In this document: positions 43,107-51,080 of the stretch, piece after piece
Layout: each line of letters starts with the position of its first letter
Numbering within the stretch: position 1 is the first letter of the stretch
Origin: CAIQPS01 sp963783835
GTDB lineage: Bacteria; Actinomycetota; Thermoleophilia; RBG-16-64-13
Length of the DNA stretch: 64,000 bases
Direction of reading: 5' to 3'
NCBI GenBank assembly: GCA_963783835.1
Contig: CAWAOX010000019.1
Location: forward strand, 1-64,000
Notes under the pieces: model-generated
What the model was told of the DNA's origin: nothing
What the model saw: the letters and a program-made list of their open reading frames with translations, nothing else
The model's database searches: none
Program-made: the position numbers and the translations under genes

Positions 43107-44213
43107 TCAGTTCTTGCCAGGCTTTGGCACGGATTCCTCCCAGTGGATGCCCCAGATGTCGGGCCGCCCGCTCATGAACATGCGCTCGTGCGGCACCGGC
43201 AGGTCCCAGACGCGGACCGCGTTGCCTCCGAGGATCAAGTTGATCTCGTCCTGGGTAACCCAGTCACGAAGCCGATCGATCTGATGAAGCGACCAACCCC
43301 ACCAGTCGATCTGGTAGGTGGGCACCCGCGGCCAGCGCTTCATCGCAGTCGAGAAGGTCGGCGGGTCTCCGCCTTTGTTGCCCAGGATGTACTGGGGCAC
43401 GTGCCCGTAGTCGCCGCCCCAGATGAGCTGAGTGACACCCACGTTTGGGTCCTTCAGAGCGATCTCGTAGTATTCCGCCGGCCAGGAACCGGTCTCCAGA
43501 TACACGTTGCTGCCGCCGGGGCCGATGGCCCGGCCGGCCACGACGCAGGCCCTGCGCACGACGTCGGCCCCCTCGATATAGGAACCGATGGAATAGCCGC
43601 CGTGATTGAAGATGATGGGGACGTCCGGGTATTCCATCGAGATGCGGGTGAGCAGGGCGTAGCAGTCCCACTCGAAGCCCCAGGCAAAATCGTGGAAGTC
43701 GATGGACACACCGTACTTCTGGGCAAGCTCGCAGAAGGTGCGGTACTCGTTCAGCCGCTCGGCGTAGGTGTAGACCTTCTTCTCGTCCATGTCACGGGGT
43801 ACGAACTCACCGATGCCGATGAACATGCCGGTCTTGAGGGCCGCTTCGACCTCGGCGGCCGCGTCATCCAGGTTCCACTTGGTCTCGCCCCGGGAGCACT
43901 TGATCCGCAGCTTGCCGTCGGAGCAGAAAGCGCGGAACTTGTCGGGATAGCGCTCGACCAACTCGGCGTGGCTCTCGTTGGTGTTGCCCACCTGGCTTGG
44001 TTTGAGAAGGACCATGTCGACCCCGTAGCGCTGCATGTCGTAGAGCGTCAGCGGCGAGTTGTCGAAGTACTCGACCTCGCCTTCGCTGAAAGAGTTCGTC
44101 AGGCCACCAAAGTAATCGCCGGGCGGTTTGCCCTTGGACTTGTAGAGGGTGGTGATGTGACCGTGAGACTCTACAACGAAACGGCCTGCGGCTCGCATGA
44201 ACCCCGCCCCCAT
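43107..44213 (-). CDS. Amidohydrolase-family (PF04909) metal-dependent hydrolase or decarboxylase
   Basis: A 368-residue TIM-barrel protein of the amidohydrolase_2/ACMSD group. Visible elements are VVESHGHITTLYK (N-terminal HxH-type ligand pair), SIDFHDFAWGFEWD, IIFNHGGYSIGS and a late IWGGDYGHVP acidic site. This group includes non-oxidative decarboxylases of hydroxybenzoates and related acids as well as hydrolases. It is first in the importer/flavoprotein operon, 20 nt from the operator. An in-frame ATG at 44198 is an alternative start. A decarboxylase role (for example gallate-like to pyrogallol-like) is a hypothesis from family and context. Confidence 0.75.
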   Translation of the reverse strand: MGAGFMRAAGRFVVESHGHITTLYKSKGKPPGDYFGGLTNSFSEGEVEYFDNSPLTLYDMQRYGVDMVLLKPSQVGNTNESHAELVERYPDKFRAFCSDGKLRIKCSRGETKWNLDDAAAEVEAALKTGMFIGIGEFVPRDMDEKKVYTYAERLNEYRTFCELAQKYGVSIDFHDFAWGFEWDCYALLTRISMEYPDVPIIFNHGGYSIGSYIEGADVVRRACVVAGRAIGPGGSNVYLETGSWPAEYYEIALKDPNVGVTQLIWGGDYGHVPQYILGNKGGDPPTFSTAMKRWPRVPTYQIDWWGWSLHQIDRLRDWVTQDEINLILGGNAVRVWDLPVPHERMFMSGRPDIWGIHWEESVPKPGKN

Positions 44214-44233
44214 TCTCTATCTATATCGTTAGC

Positions 44234-44289
44234 TGAGACAGCTGTATCATGAACGCTCCCAGATTCCCACGCCGCCGCTAGTTTGTCAA
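44234..44289 (-). promoter_or_regulatory. Regulon operator and TTGACA box upstream of the importer/flavoprotein operon
   Basis: TGAGACAGCTGTATCA (44234-44249) lies 20 nt before the amidohydrolase start, with TTGACA on the minus strand (44284-44289) 34 nt upstream, the same spacing as at the transhydroxylase promoter. Confidence 0.68.
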
Positions 44290-44354
44290 TACGTACTTTG
44301 AGACCCGCCGGAGATCGCGCCAGAGGGCGGACGCGGTTCGTACGAGGGCCCGGC

Positions 44355-44921
44355 CTAGCGCCTGGGAACGAGCCTCCCGACAAGTATCGCCACCCCGATC
44401 GCGATGATCACTATCGGCCCGATCACTTCCCACTTGTCATACCACAGACCGAAGCCGATCCCCAGCCAGATGGCGCCCCAGACGATGGAGCCTACGACCG
44501 GCCGCCTGAAGCGGGGCACTACCAGCCGCACGAGAACTCCGACCAGGATTATGGCGCCCCCGCCCCAGAAGAAGATGGCCCAGCCGTGATCGCCGTTCTC
44601 GATCACGCCCACGTTCTGGAGCAGCAAGATGACCCCCAGCCAGATGAGGAGGACCGCGAAAGTGACGAAGCCGAGGGGGTTACGGCGATACTTCTCGTCC
44701 AGGCCCTGGCCCTTCTCCTGCTTCTTCTCCTGCTCCTTCTCGCCCTGCTTTTCGTCCTGCTTCTCGTCGTGGCGCTGCGGGCGCTGAGGCGGGTATTGCG
44801 GCGGCTGGGGGGGCGGGTATTGTGACGAGTACTGCGGCGGATACTGCGGCGAGTTCTGCGGTGCTCCTGGCTGTGCGCCCAGTTCCGGGCTCTGGTCCTG
44901 CGGGCCCTGCTCGGGATCCAT
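44355..44921 (-). CDS. Small membrane protein with Pro/Gln-rich and charged N-terminal region
   Basis: A 188-residue protein. It has an N-terminal low-complexity stretch of PQYPPQ-type repeats, a Lys/Glu/Gln-rich segment (residues about 50-75), then about four hydrophobic helices (FVTFAVLLIWLGVILLLQNVGVI, WAIFFWGGGAIILVGVLVRLVV, VGSIVWGAIWLGIGFGLWY, VIGPIVIIAIGVAILVG). This resembles DUF5668/LiaF-TM-like membrane proteins. Start ATG 44921 follows GGAGGG; two in-frame ATGs upstream have no RBS. The function is not known and it does not appear to belong to the regulon. Confidence 0.72.
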   Translation of the reverse strand: MDPEQGPQDQSPELGAQPGAPQNSPQYPPQYSSQYPPPQPPQYPPQRPQRHDEKQDEKQGEKEQEKKQEKGQGLDEKYRRNPLGFVTFAVLLIWLGVILLLQNVGVIENGDHGWAIFFWGGGAIILVGVLVRLVVPRFRRPVVGSIVWGAIWLGIGFGLWYDKWEVIGPIVIIAIGVAILVGRLVPRR

Positions 44922-45006
44922 GCCACCCTCCCCCATCACGGCAACGATGTCCACGAGTTCGATTGTACTCGTCTTGCCCGGCCCGCGGGCGACCGCTGAG
45001 GGCGGT

Positions 45007-45702
45007 CTAGCGGATGCCGAGATACTTGTGCGTTTGCAGGGAGAGCCGCCAGCTGGGGTGCTCCATCACCAGCCTGACGGCACGCGCCTCGGAGGTATCC
45101 GCTGGCGGCTGGCGGCCTTCGGGCGGCCGGCGGCCTTCGGGCCCCGGCCCCCGTTCCCACACTGGCTGGATGCAAACGATGGCCCCGGGATGGCGGGCTG
45201 CCAGCCGCTCCGCGGTGGCCGCCTCCAACCGCTCGTCGGCGACCAGCTTGAGTTCGTCGATCAGGCCGTCCCACCCCGAGGCGACGAAGTAGTCCGGCGG
45301 CTTGGGACTGATGACGGCCCAGTCGAAGAGCGTCTCCCCCGGTAGGCCCGGCCGCGCCGCGGCCGGAGGCGGCTCCACGGTGCCGTTCGTCTCCAGATGC
45401 ACTTTGATGCCCCGGTAGCGAGCTTCGGCGATCAGGGCGACGACGCCTTCAACCTGCAACAGAGGTTCGCCCCCGGTGAGGCACACACGCGGGAAGTGCA
45501 CCCGCTCGAAAATCTCCGCCGACTCCAGTTCCGCGCCGGACTCCGGCGCCCAACTCTCCGGCGTGTCGCACCAGCGGATGCAGTCAAGCCCAAGCTCAGG
45601 CCCGTTGCAGCCGGCGAGACGTACGAAGGTCATGGGGACGCCGGTCCAGAAGCCCTCGCCCTGAAGAGAGTCGAAGATCTCTATCACCTGGAGACCAGCC
45701 AT
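45007..45702 (-). CDS. queE: 7-carboxy-7-deazaguanine synthase (radical SAM), with unusual cysteine spacing
   Basis: A 231-residue radical SAM enzyme converting 6-carboxytetrahydropterin to 7-carboxy-7-deazaguanine in queuosine synthesis. N-terminal EIFDSLQGEGFWTGVPMTFVRLAGCN and CLTGGEPLLQ are typical QueE. The cluster cysteines are C32, C41 and C45 (CX8CX3CDT) rather than CX3CX2C. KVHLETNGT, ISPKPP and DELKLVAD follow. Start ATG 45702 has GGAGGGAG upstream. It is last in the queF-queC-queD-queE operon. Confidence 0.87.
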   Translation of the reverse strand: MAGLQVIEIFDSLQGEGFWTGVPMTFVRLAGCNGPELGLDCIRWCDTPESWAPESGAELESAEIFERVHFPRVCLTGGEPLLQVEGVVALIAEARYRGIKVHLETNGTVEPPPAAARPGLPGETLFDWAVISPKPPDYFVASGWDGLIDELKLVADERLEAATAERLAARHPGAIVCIQPVWERGPGPEGRRPPEGRQPPADTSEARAVRLVMEHPSWRLSLQTHKYLGIR

Positions 45703-45813
45703 CAGCTCCCTCCGCCCCCTGTGCGGCCGCGGCTGCACATCGCCAGCGTCGCCGCGGGTCGCCTGGGAGGCCCACCCCGCCGCGCCGCGCGGTCGCGCGC
45801 CGCCGAGCGCCCT

Positions 45814-46176
45814 TTAGGCCGTCACTTCCACGTACGAATTGGGTCCCTCGGCCAGGCGGACCCGCACCACCGGCAGGCCGGCCTCGCTCAGCTGTTCGAA
45901 AGCCCACCCCGCCACCGCTTCGGCCGTCGGGACGAAGTCGAAAAGATCGTTCAACAGCTGGTGGTCCAAGCACTCCACGACCAGCTCGCTCACTCGGGCC
46001 CGCAGGTCCGCGAAGTCCATCACCATGCCCGCGGCCGGGCCGGAGGTCTGCGGGGTCCCTGCGACGGTCACTTCCAGACCGTAGGTGTGTCCATGCAGCC
46101 GGAAGCATTTGCCCTCGTGATCGGGCAGACGATGGGCCGCCGCGAACGTGGCCGCTACTGTGATGGTGGTCTTCAC
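45814..46176 (-). CDS. queD: 6-carboxy-5,6,7,8-tetrahydropterin synthase
   Basis: A 120-residue enzyme of the PTPS family that converts dihydroneopterin triphosphate to 6-carboxytetrahydropterin. The zinc ligands are AAHRLPDH and HGHTYGLEV. GMVMDFADLRARV and LDHQLLND are also present, and the catalytic-Glu region is LAEGPNSYVEVT. The ATG overlaps the queC stop (ATGA). Confidence 0.93.
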   Translation of the reverse strand: MKTTITVAATFAAAHRLPDHEGKCFRLHGHTYGLEVTVAGTPQTSGPAAGMVMDFADLRARVSELVVECLDHQLLNDLFDFVPTAEAVAGWAFEQLSEAGLPVVRVRLAEGPNSYVEVTA

Positions 46177-46838
46177 CGGTATGGAACGGGGTCGACCGCG
46201 CCGGCCGCGGCGAAGGCGCCGAGGCGGGCCTGGCAGGTGTCACAGACGCCACACGCCGGGCTGAGACCCTGGTAGCAGGAGTGGGTCAGCTCGTATGGCA
46301 CGCCGCGCTCGAGGCCCCAACGGATGATCTCCGCTTTGGTCCAATGGACGAACGGAGCCTGCACGCGAAGCTCATACTGCGTTCCCAGCCGCACCGCCTG
46401 GTCGGCGGCCTCCACGAACTCGGGGCGGCAGTCCGGGTAGCCGGTGTGGTCGTCGTGATGCACTCCGAGCCACAGCACGCCCGGTCCGAAGGCGTCCTGC
46501 AGACTGGCCATCTCGGCCAGGAACAATAGATTCCGGGCCGGGACGTACGACGGGGCCACCCCGGTGATCGTCGCCAGGTCTCGTCCTTCGGGGAGAGGCG
46601 CGTCGCTGTCGGTCAGCGCCGATCCTCGGATGGGAGGCAACTCTACAAGATAGTGCTCCATGCCGAAGTGATCCGCCACCTTGCGGGCGGCCTCCAACTC
46701 GACGGCGTGCTTCTGCCCGTAGAGGAACGTGTAGGCTTTCGCCGCTTCGCCCGGGTGCTGATCCTTGACCCAGGCAGCCAGCGTGGTGGAGTCAAGCCCT
46801 CCGCTCAGAAGCAGGCAGTGCGTGAGGGGAGCGCTCAT
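46173..46838 (-). CDS. queC: 7-cyano-7-deazaguanine synthase
   Basis: A 221-residue ATP-dependent enzyme converting 7-carboxy-7-deazaguanine to preQ0. The PP-loop LLLSGGLDSTT is at the N-terminus, YVPARNLLFLAEMA follows, and the C-terminal zinc motif CYQGLSPACGVCDTC supplies the structural cysteines. Start ATG 46838 overlaps the queF stop. A much longer in-frame extension upstream runs through queF and is not coding. Confidence 0.93.
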   Translation of the reverse strand: MSAPLTHCLLLSGGLDSTTLAAWVKDQHPGEAAKAYTFLYGQKHAVELEAARKVADHFGMEHYLVELPPIRGSALTDSDAPLPEGRDLATITGVAPSYVPARNLLFLAEMASLQDAFGPGVLWLGVHHDDHTGYPDCRPEFVEAADQAVRLGTQYELRVQAPFVHWTKAEIIRWGLERGVPYELTHSCYQGLSPACGVCDTCQARLGAFAAAGAVDPVPYR

Positions 46839-47227
46839 GACCGTTCCCTGCAGCCGTGCTCCGCCGTGATCACCGTCTTGATGTTGCCGCGCACGGTGAA
46901 GTCGGCGGTCACCCGCATCCAGCGGGGTTGGAGCAGAGAGACGAGATCGTCCAGGATCTGATTGGCCGCGGCTTCGTGCGATATCGGCCGGTCCCGATAC
47001 CCGTTGATGTACAGCTTGAGGGAGCGCAGTTCCACGATCCAGTCCCGCGGCTGATAGCGGACCTTGATCAGCGCGAAGTCGGGGAAGCCCGAACGCGGGC
47101 AGAGGCAGGTGAATTCCGGGATGTCGAGCGACACCAGGTAGGGCCTCTCGGGATTGGGATTGGGCCAGGGCTCCAGCTTGGCCTCCCGGATGGCCGCCGT
47201 GCCGTATAGCTCCTTGTTCTCGTCCAT
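46835..47227 (-). CDS. queF: NADPH-dependent 7-cyano-7-deazaguanine reductase, short (type I) form
   Basis: A 130-residue enzyme reducing preQ0 to preQ1. IPEFTCLCPRSGFPDFA carries the nucleophilic Cys, VELRSLKLYI is the E-(S/L)-K-S-x-K-type motif, and HEAAANQILDDLV follows. First gene of the queuosine operon; a tgt gene is not in the window. Confidence 0.93.
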   Translation of the reverse strand: MDENKELYGTAAIREAKLEPWPNPNPERPYLVSLDIPEFTCLCPRSGFPDFALIKVRYQPRDWIVELRSLKLYINGYRDRPISHEAAANQILDDLVSLLQPRWMRVTADFTVRGNIKTVITAEHGCRERS

Positions 47228-47312
47228 ACCGGGAAGTATAGCGTGCTGTTATAGTGGCGGTGCTCCCAGCCGGAGCTTCAAGAACGTTCCCCACGAGCCT
47301 GGAGATGCATCT

Positions 47313-48086
47313 ATGAGCAAATCGTCCGACTCGTCCCCGGGCCACGGAGATCGGCGCTTTCTGCTGCTCGTAGGCGTCGCGCTGGTCGCGGTTTCCGTCG
47401 TTCTCTATCTCGTCAATTACTTCATCTTCCACGATGGCCGCAACCTCATCTTCTACATGCTGATCGACCTCGCCTTCCTCCCCATCGAAGTGCTCATCGT
47501 CGGGGTCATCGTCGAGCGACTGATCACGATCCGCGATAAGAGCGCCATCGCCCAGAAACTGAACATGGTGATAGGAGCCTTCTTCAGCGAACTCGGGACT
47601 CCCCTCCTCGCGCGACTGCTGCCCGCCATGGACGCAGCGCCGCAGATCAGGGAGCAGCTTCATTTGAAGGCTTCCTGGAAAAAGGAAGATTTCTCCCGGG
47701 CTTCTCAGTTCGCGCGAACCCTGAAAGGTGAGGTCGATCTGAGCCAGGTGGATCTCTACGACCTCAAGTCATACATGCTCGAGAAGCGGGACTTCATCCT
47801 CCGCCTGCTCGAGAACCCGAATCTCATCGAGCACGACCGCTTCACCGACCTGCTGTGGGCGGTCATGCACGTGGTGGACGAACTCGAGGCCCGGCCCTCG
47901 CTGACCGGACTCCCACCCGCCGACGAAGCGCACCTCCGCATCGACGTCCGCCGGGCCTACAACGCCCTCATGGCGGAATGGGTCCTCTACGCGGAGCACC
48001 TGAAGGCCAACTACCCCTATCTGTTCTCACTGGTGGTGCGGATGCACCCGTTCCAGGAGGACCCCACGGCCACGGTCACCGCTTAG
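47313..48086 (+). CDS. Two-helix membrane protein of unknown function
   Basis: A 257-residue protein. A short hydrophilic N-terminus is followed by two membrane segments (FLLLVGVALVAVSVVLYLVNYFIF and FYMLIDLAFLPIEVLIVGVIVERL), then a roughly 180-residue cytoplasmic alpha-helical domain rich in charged residues (SWKKEDFSRASQFARTLKGEVDLSQVDLYDLKSYMLEKRDF). I recognise no catalytic motif. Start ATG 47313 has GGAG eight bases upstream; the longer frame above overlaps queF. It is divergent from the queuosine operon. Confidence 0.75.
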   Translation: MSKSSDSSPGHGDRRFLLLVGVALVAVSVVLYLVNYFIFHDGRNLIFYMLIDLAFLPIEVLIVGVIVERLITIRDKSAIAQKLNMVIGAFFSELGTPLLARLLPAMDAAPQIREQLHLKASWKKEDFSRASQFARTLKGEVDLSQVDLYDLKSYMLEKRDFILRLLENPNLIEHDRFTDLLWAVMHVVDELEARPSLTGLPPADEAHLRIDVRRAYNALMAEWVLYAEHLKANYPYLFSLVVRMHPFQEDPTATVTA

Positions 48087-48169
48087 GTCCGAGGCGCGGC
48101 GCTTGGCGCGGCTCGTCCGCCTCGCGGCCGACCGCGACGCCCCGGCCGCGCGATGCGGCCGATCCGCCG

Positions 48170-49321
48170 CTACTTCCCCGCGGCCAGAAGCTTGACCGTC
48201 GATTTGACGCGCTCCTCATAGCTCTCCGTGATCTTCACGCGGACCTCGTCGAGCAACTGCTGGTGCGCCTCCAGCACGTAGCGCACCACCTGCGGGCGCG
48301 CCGTGTTCATGAAGCGGAGCAGATCCGCCTGCATGCTCTGGCGCATGCGGCCGGTAGGGTTGATGAAACGGTCGAAAGCTCCTCCCAGGGCCGCTCCCGC
48401 CACCGCGGCCACCGCCGGTACGGCGAACCCGCCCGACGCGGCGCTGCCCAGCAATAAGCCCGTCAGGCCGAAGGTCGCCGTGGTGCGCCGTCCCCTCCGG
48501 AGAGCCGCCTCGGTGGGGAACTGGGCGTTCTGGGGTATCTCGAAGGGGACGACGCTGAGGGGCTCCACCTTCCGGCGCACCCTTCGACGGCGGCGCGCCG
48601 AGCGCCAGTACGTCAGGAACGAGATCCCGAACGCCAGCACCAGCAGCGCGATGGATATCCAGCGGCGCGGCTCTCCCCAGCCGATCACTATAGTGAGGGC
48701 GCCGGCGATAGCGCCGATGATCAGGAACACTTCCCAGAAGCGGCGGCGCCGGACAAACGAGAGCAGGTCCTTGCGGTACATCTCGTCGAACACCGTCTGG
48801 GTGCTATCCGTGTACCAACTCTCGTACTGGCGCAGGATCTCATCGCTCCTGTTGTTGCATTTTCTAAATAGTGCATTAAGTATTGCATCCCAGGAGGTGC
48901 GGAACACATTGCTGAACTGGCGCAGTTCGGCGCGGCTGGCCGTCTGGATGTACTTCGTCATGTGGGCCTCGAACGCCGCGAGCTGCGCCACGGCCTCGGC
49001 TTCGGCCCACCGTTGGTGTTGCCGGAACTCCGCGACGATCTGGTCGATCACCGCGCGCAGGTCCTCAGGGATGGGGATCTCTTCCTCCGGAGCCTCCTCG
49101 GGGGCTCCCGCCCGGGCTCCCTCCCGGGTGGCCTCAGGCGCCGTCTGCTGCAGGAACGCCAGAAGGATCTCGTACGCGGCGCGCACCTTGATGAACTCCG
49201 CCGTGCTGCCGCCCTGATCGGGATGGGCCTCGGTGACCCGGCGACGGTACGCCGCCTTGACCTCGGCGGGTGTCGCGTCCGCCGCGAGACCCAGGACGTG
49301 ATATGCCTCGGAAAGCGTCAT
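48170..49321 (-). CDS. J-domain protein with membrane segments
   Basis: A 383-residue protein. Residues 1-60 form a DnaJ J domain (YHVLGLAADATPAEVKAAYRRRVTEAHPDQGG, HPD at 33-35), so it should stimulate an Hsp70/DnaK partner. The remainder has an acidic linker, a helical region, two adjacent hydrophobic segments (VFLIIGAIAGALTIVIGW, WISIALLVLAFGISFLTY) and a Gly/Ala-rich stretch (LTGLLLGSAASGGFAVPAVAAVAGAALGGAF). There is no Gly/Phe region or zinc finger, so it is not a canonical DnaJ. Confidence 0.8.
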   Translation of the reverse strand: MTLSEAYHVLGLAADATPAEVKAAYRRRVTEAHPDQGGSTAEFIKVRAAYEILLAFLQQTAPEATREGARAGAPEEAPEEEIPIPEDLRAVIDQIVAEFRQHQRWAEAEAVAQLAAFEAHMTKYIQTASRAELRQFSNVFRTSWDAILNALFRKCNNRSDEILRQYESWYTDSTQTVFDEMYRKDLLSFVRRRRFWEVFLIIGAIAGALTIVIGWGEPRRWISIALLVLAFGISFLTYWRSARRRRRVRRKVEPLSVVPFEIPQNAQFPTEAALRRGRRTTATFGLTGLLLGSAASGGFAVPAVAAVAGAALGGAFDRFINPTGRMRQSMQADLLRFMNTARPQVVRYVLEAHQQLLDEVRVKITESYEERVKSTVKLLAAGK

Positions 49322-49471
49322 TCGGTTTGCATTTTACCCGTAGGGCGCAATCATCGCGTTCCGAAAACAACGTGTTCCGAACACTGGGTGATCGCCGTAT
49401 TGCAGCGTTAGCTCGGCTGCTGGTATTGTGGCCAGTGGCGCCTGCCGGAAAGCGCGAGTAGAGGAGCTTGA

Positions 49472-51049
49472 TTGAGCCTGGCCGATTCGGTGCTGCCCAG
49501 CGGCACAAGAGCGTCTCGCCTCGCGCTCGCGACTCTAAGCGTCATCCTCTTCCTGACGTTCCTCGATACGACCATCATGAGCGTCGCTCTGTACGACCTG
49601 CAGCAGACGCTCCATACCAGCGTCACCGACATACAGTGGATCGTCAACGCCTATGCCCTGCTCTTTGCCAGTCTCATGCTCGCCTTCGGCAGCCTGGGCG
49701 ACCGGCTGGGCCGCCGCAAGGTGATGCTTGCCGGGGTCGTGGTCTTCATCGCCGGATCCGTCCTCGGAGCTTTGGCCCCAAGTACTCAGGTCCTCATTGC
49801 ATCGCGCGGGATCATGGGAATCGGGGCGGCGGCCTGCGAGCCCGGCACCCTGTCCATCCTCAGGCAGGTCTACCCGGAGCGGCGCGACCGCGCCCGGGCT
49901 CTCGGCATCTGGGCCGCGGTAGCCGGCCTCGCCCTTGCCATGGGACCGGTCATCGGAGGGATCCTGGTAGGGCTCGGCGGGTGGCCGGCCATCTTCTGGT
50001 TCAACGTGGCCGCCGGGGTGTTCGCGTTCGCAGCCGCGCTCCGCACCGTGCCGGAGAGCTCCGACCCCGAGGCAGGCCGCTTTGACTGGGCAGGTTTCAT
50101 CCTCGGACCTGTCGCTCTCGGCACCATCGTCTTCGCCATCATCCTCGGCGAGTCCTCCGGGTACACCGCTCCTCACGTCCTTGCGCTCTTCGCCATCGGC
50201 TTCGCCACCGGCACCTTGTTCGTGTTTGCCGAGTTGCGCAGCAAGGCGCCGATGCTGCGGGTGCAGTACATGCGAAAACCGGCCTTCTCCGGGTCACTCG
50301 TAGTAGCATTCGCCACCTACTTCGGCGTGTTCTCCATCTTCTTCCTGACGGCGCTCTACCTGCAGGTTGTCCTCGGCTACACGGCCTACCAGACCGCTGC
50401 CCTCTTCGTGCCGATGGCGCTCGGCATGATCATTGCCTCGGCTATCGCCGGCAGGTGGGTTGCCGAATCGGGGCCCCGCGTTCCGGTGGCGGTCGGCTGT
50501 TTCTGCGCCGGCGCGGGCGTGCTGTTCACCGACCTCGCCCTCAGCGGCGACGTCACCTATCTGCCTATGGTGTTCTCGCTGCTGCTGGCGGGCGTGGGCT
50601 TCGGCATCGCGGTGGTGCCGATCACCTCCGTAGCCCTCTCCGCTCTGCCCGCCAGACACTCCGGGATGGCGGCGTCCGCCACCACGACCGCCCGCGAGGT
50701 GGGGACGGTCATAGGAGTGGCGGCTCTGGGCTCCTTGTTCAACACCAAGCTGATCGATTTCCTCACCAACCGCCTTGTCCAACTGGATGTGCCGCCCGAA
50801 TGGCAGAAGTTCGTCATGGACGCCGTGCTGACGGGCCAGTTCTCGGGATCGAAAGAGGCGGAGGCCCTCTACGGGCCGATCGTCACCAAGGTGGTGGGCG
50901 CGGCTTACGCTGCCGTCCACAGCGGCGTGAGCTTCGCGCTGATAGTCGCCGGCGGGGTGATCCTCGTGTCCGGGATAGTCGCCTACTTCACGTTCACGCC
51001 GGACAGACTCGAGGTGGAGCCGGACGCAGTGCCGACTGCGGAGACATAA
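49472..51049 (+). CDS. MFS drug exporter, DHA2 (14-TMS) type
   Basis: A 525-residue efflux protein. It has motif A GSLGDRLGRRKVML in the loop between helices 2 and 3, motif C-like GLALAMGPVIGGILVG in helix 5, LDTTIMSVALYDLQ in helix 1, and about 14 hydrophobic segments. Proton-coupled export of a small drug-like compound is expected. It starts with TTG 49472, GAGGAG five bases upstream. It is divergent from the J-domain gene with a 150-nt spacer. Confidence 0.88.
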   Translation: MSLADSVLPSGTRASRLALATLSVILFLTFLDTTIMSVALYDLQQTLHTSVTDIQWIVNAYALLFASLMLAFGSLGDRLGRRKVMLAGVVVFIAGSVLGALAPSTQVLIASRGIMGIGAAACEPGTLSILRQVYPERRDRARALGIWAAVAGLALAMGPVIGGILVGLGGWPAIFWFNVAAGVFAFAAALRTVPESSDPEAGRFDWAGFILGPVALGTIVFAIILGESSGYTAPHVLALFAIGFATGTLFVFAELRSKAPMLRVQYMRKPAFSGSLVVAFATYFGVFSIFFLTALYLQVVLGYTAYQTAALFVPMALGMIIASAIAGRWVAESGPRVPVAVGCFCAGAGVLFTDLALSGDVTYLPMVFSLLLAGVGFGIAVVPITSVALSALPARHSGMAASATTTAREVGTVIGVAALGSLFNTKLIDFLTNRLVQLDVPPEWQKFVMDAVLTGQFSGSKEAEALYGPIVTKVVGAAYAAVHSGVSFALIVAGGVILVSGIVAYFTFTPDRLEVEPDAVPTAET

Positions 51050-51080
51050 GGGGACCCGAGGTTTCAGAAGCGTTGTAGAG

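Noticed and set aside
43143..44252. 369-codon open frame opposite the amidohydrolase gene
   Set aside because: It crosses the operator region and has no domain; the minus-strand amidohydrolase is clear.
44355..44921. Membership of the small membrane protein in the catabolic operon
   Set aside because: It lies upstream of the operator and TTGACA box that start the amidohydrolase operon, and has its own context.
46839..47663. Upstream extension of the queC frame as a fusion protein
   Set aside because: It runs through queF in another frame; queC begins at the ATG overlapping the queF stop.
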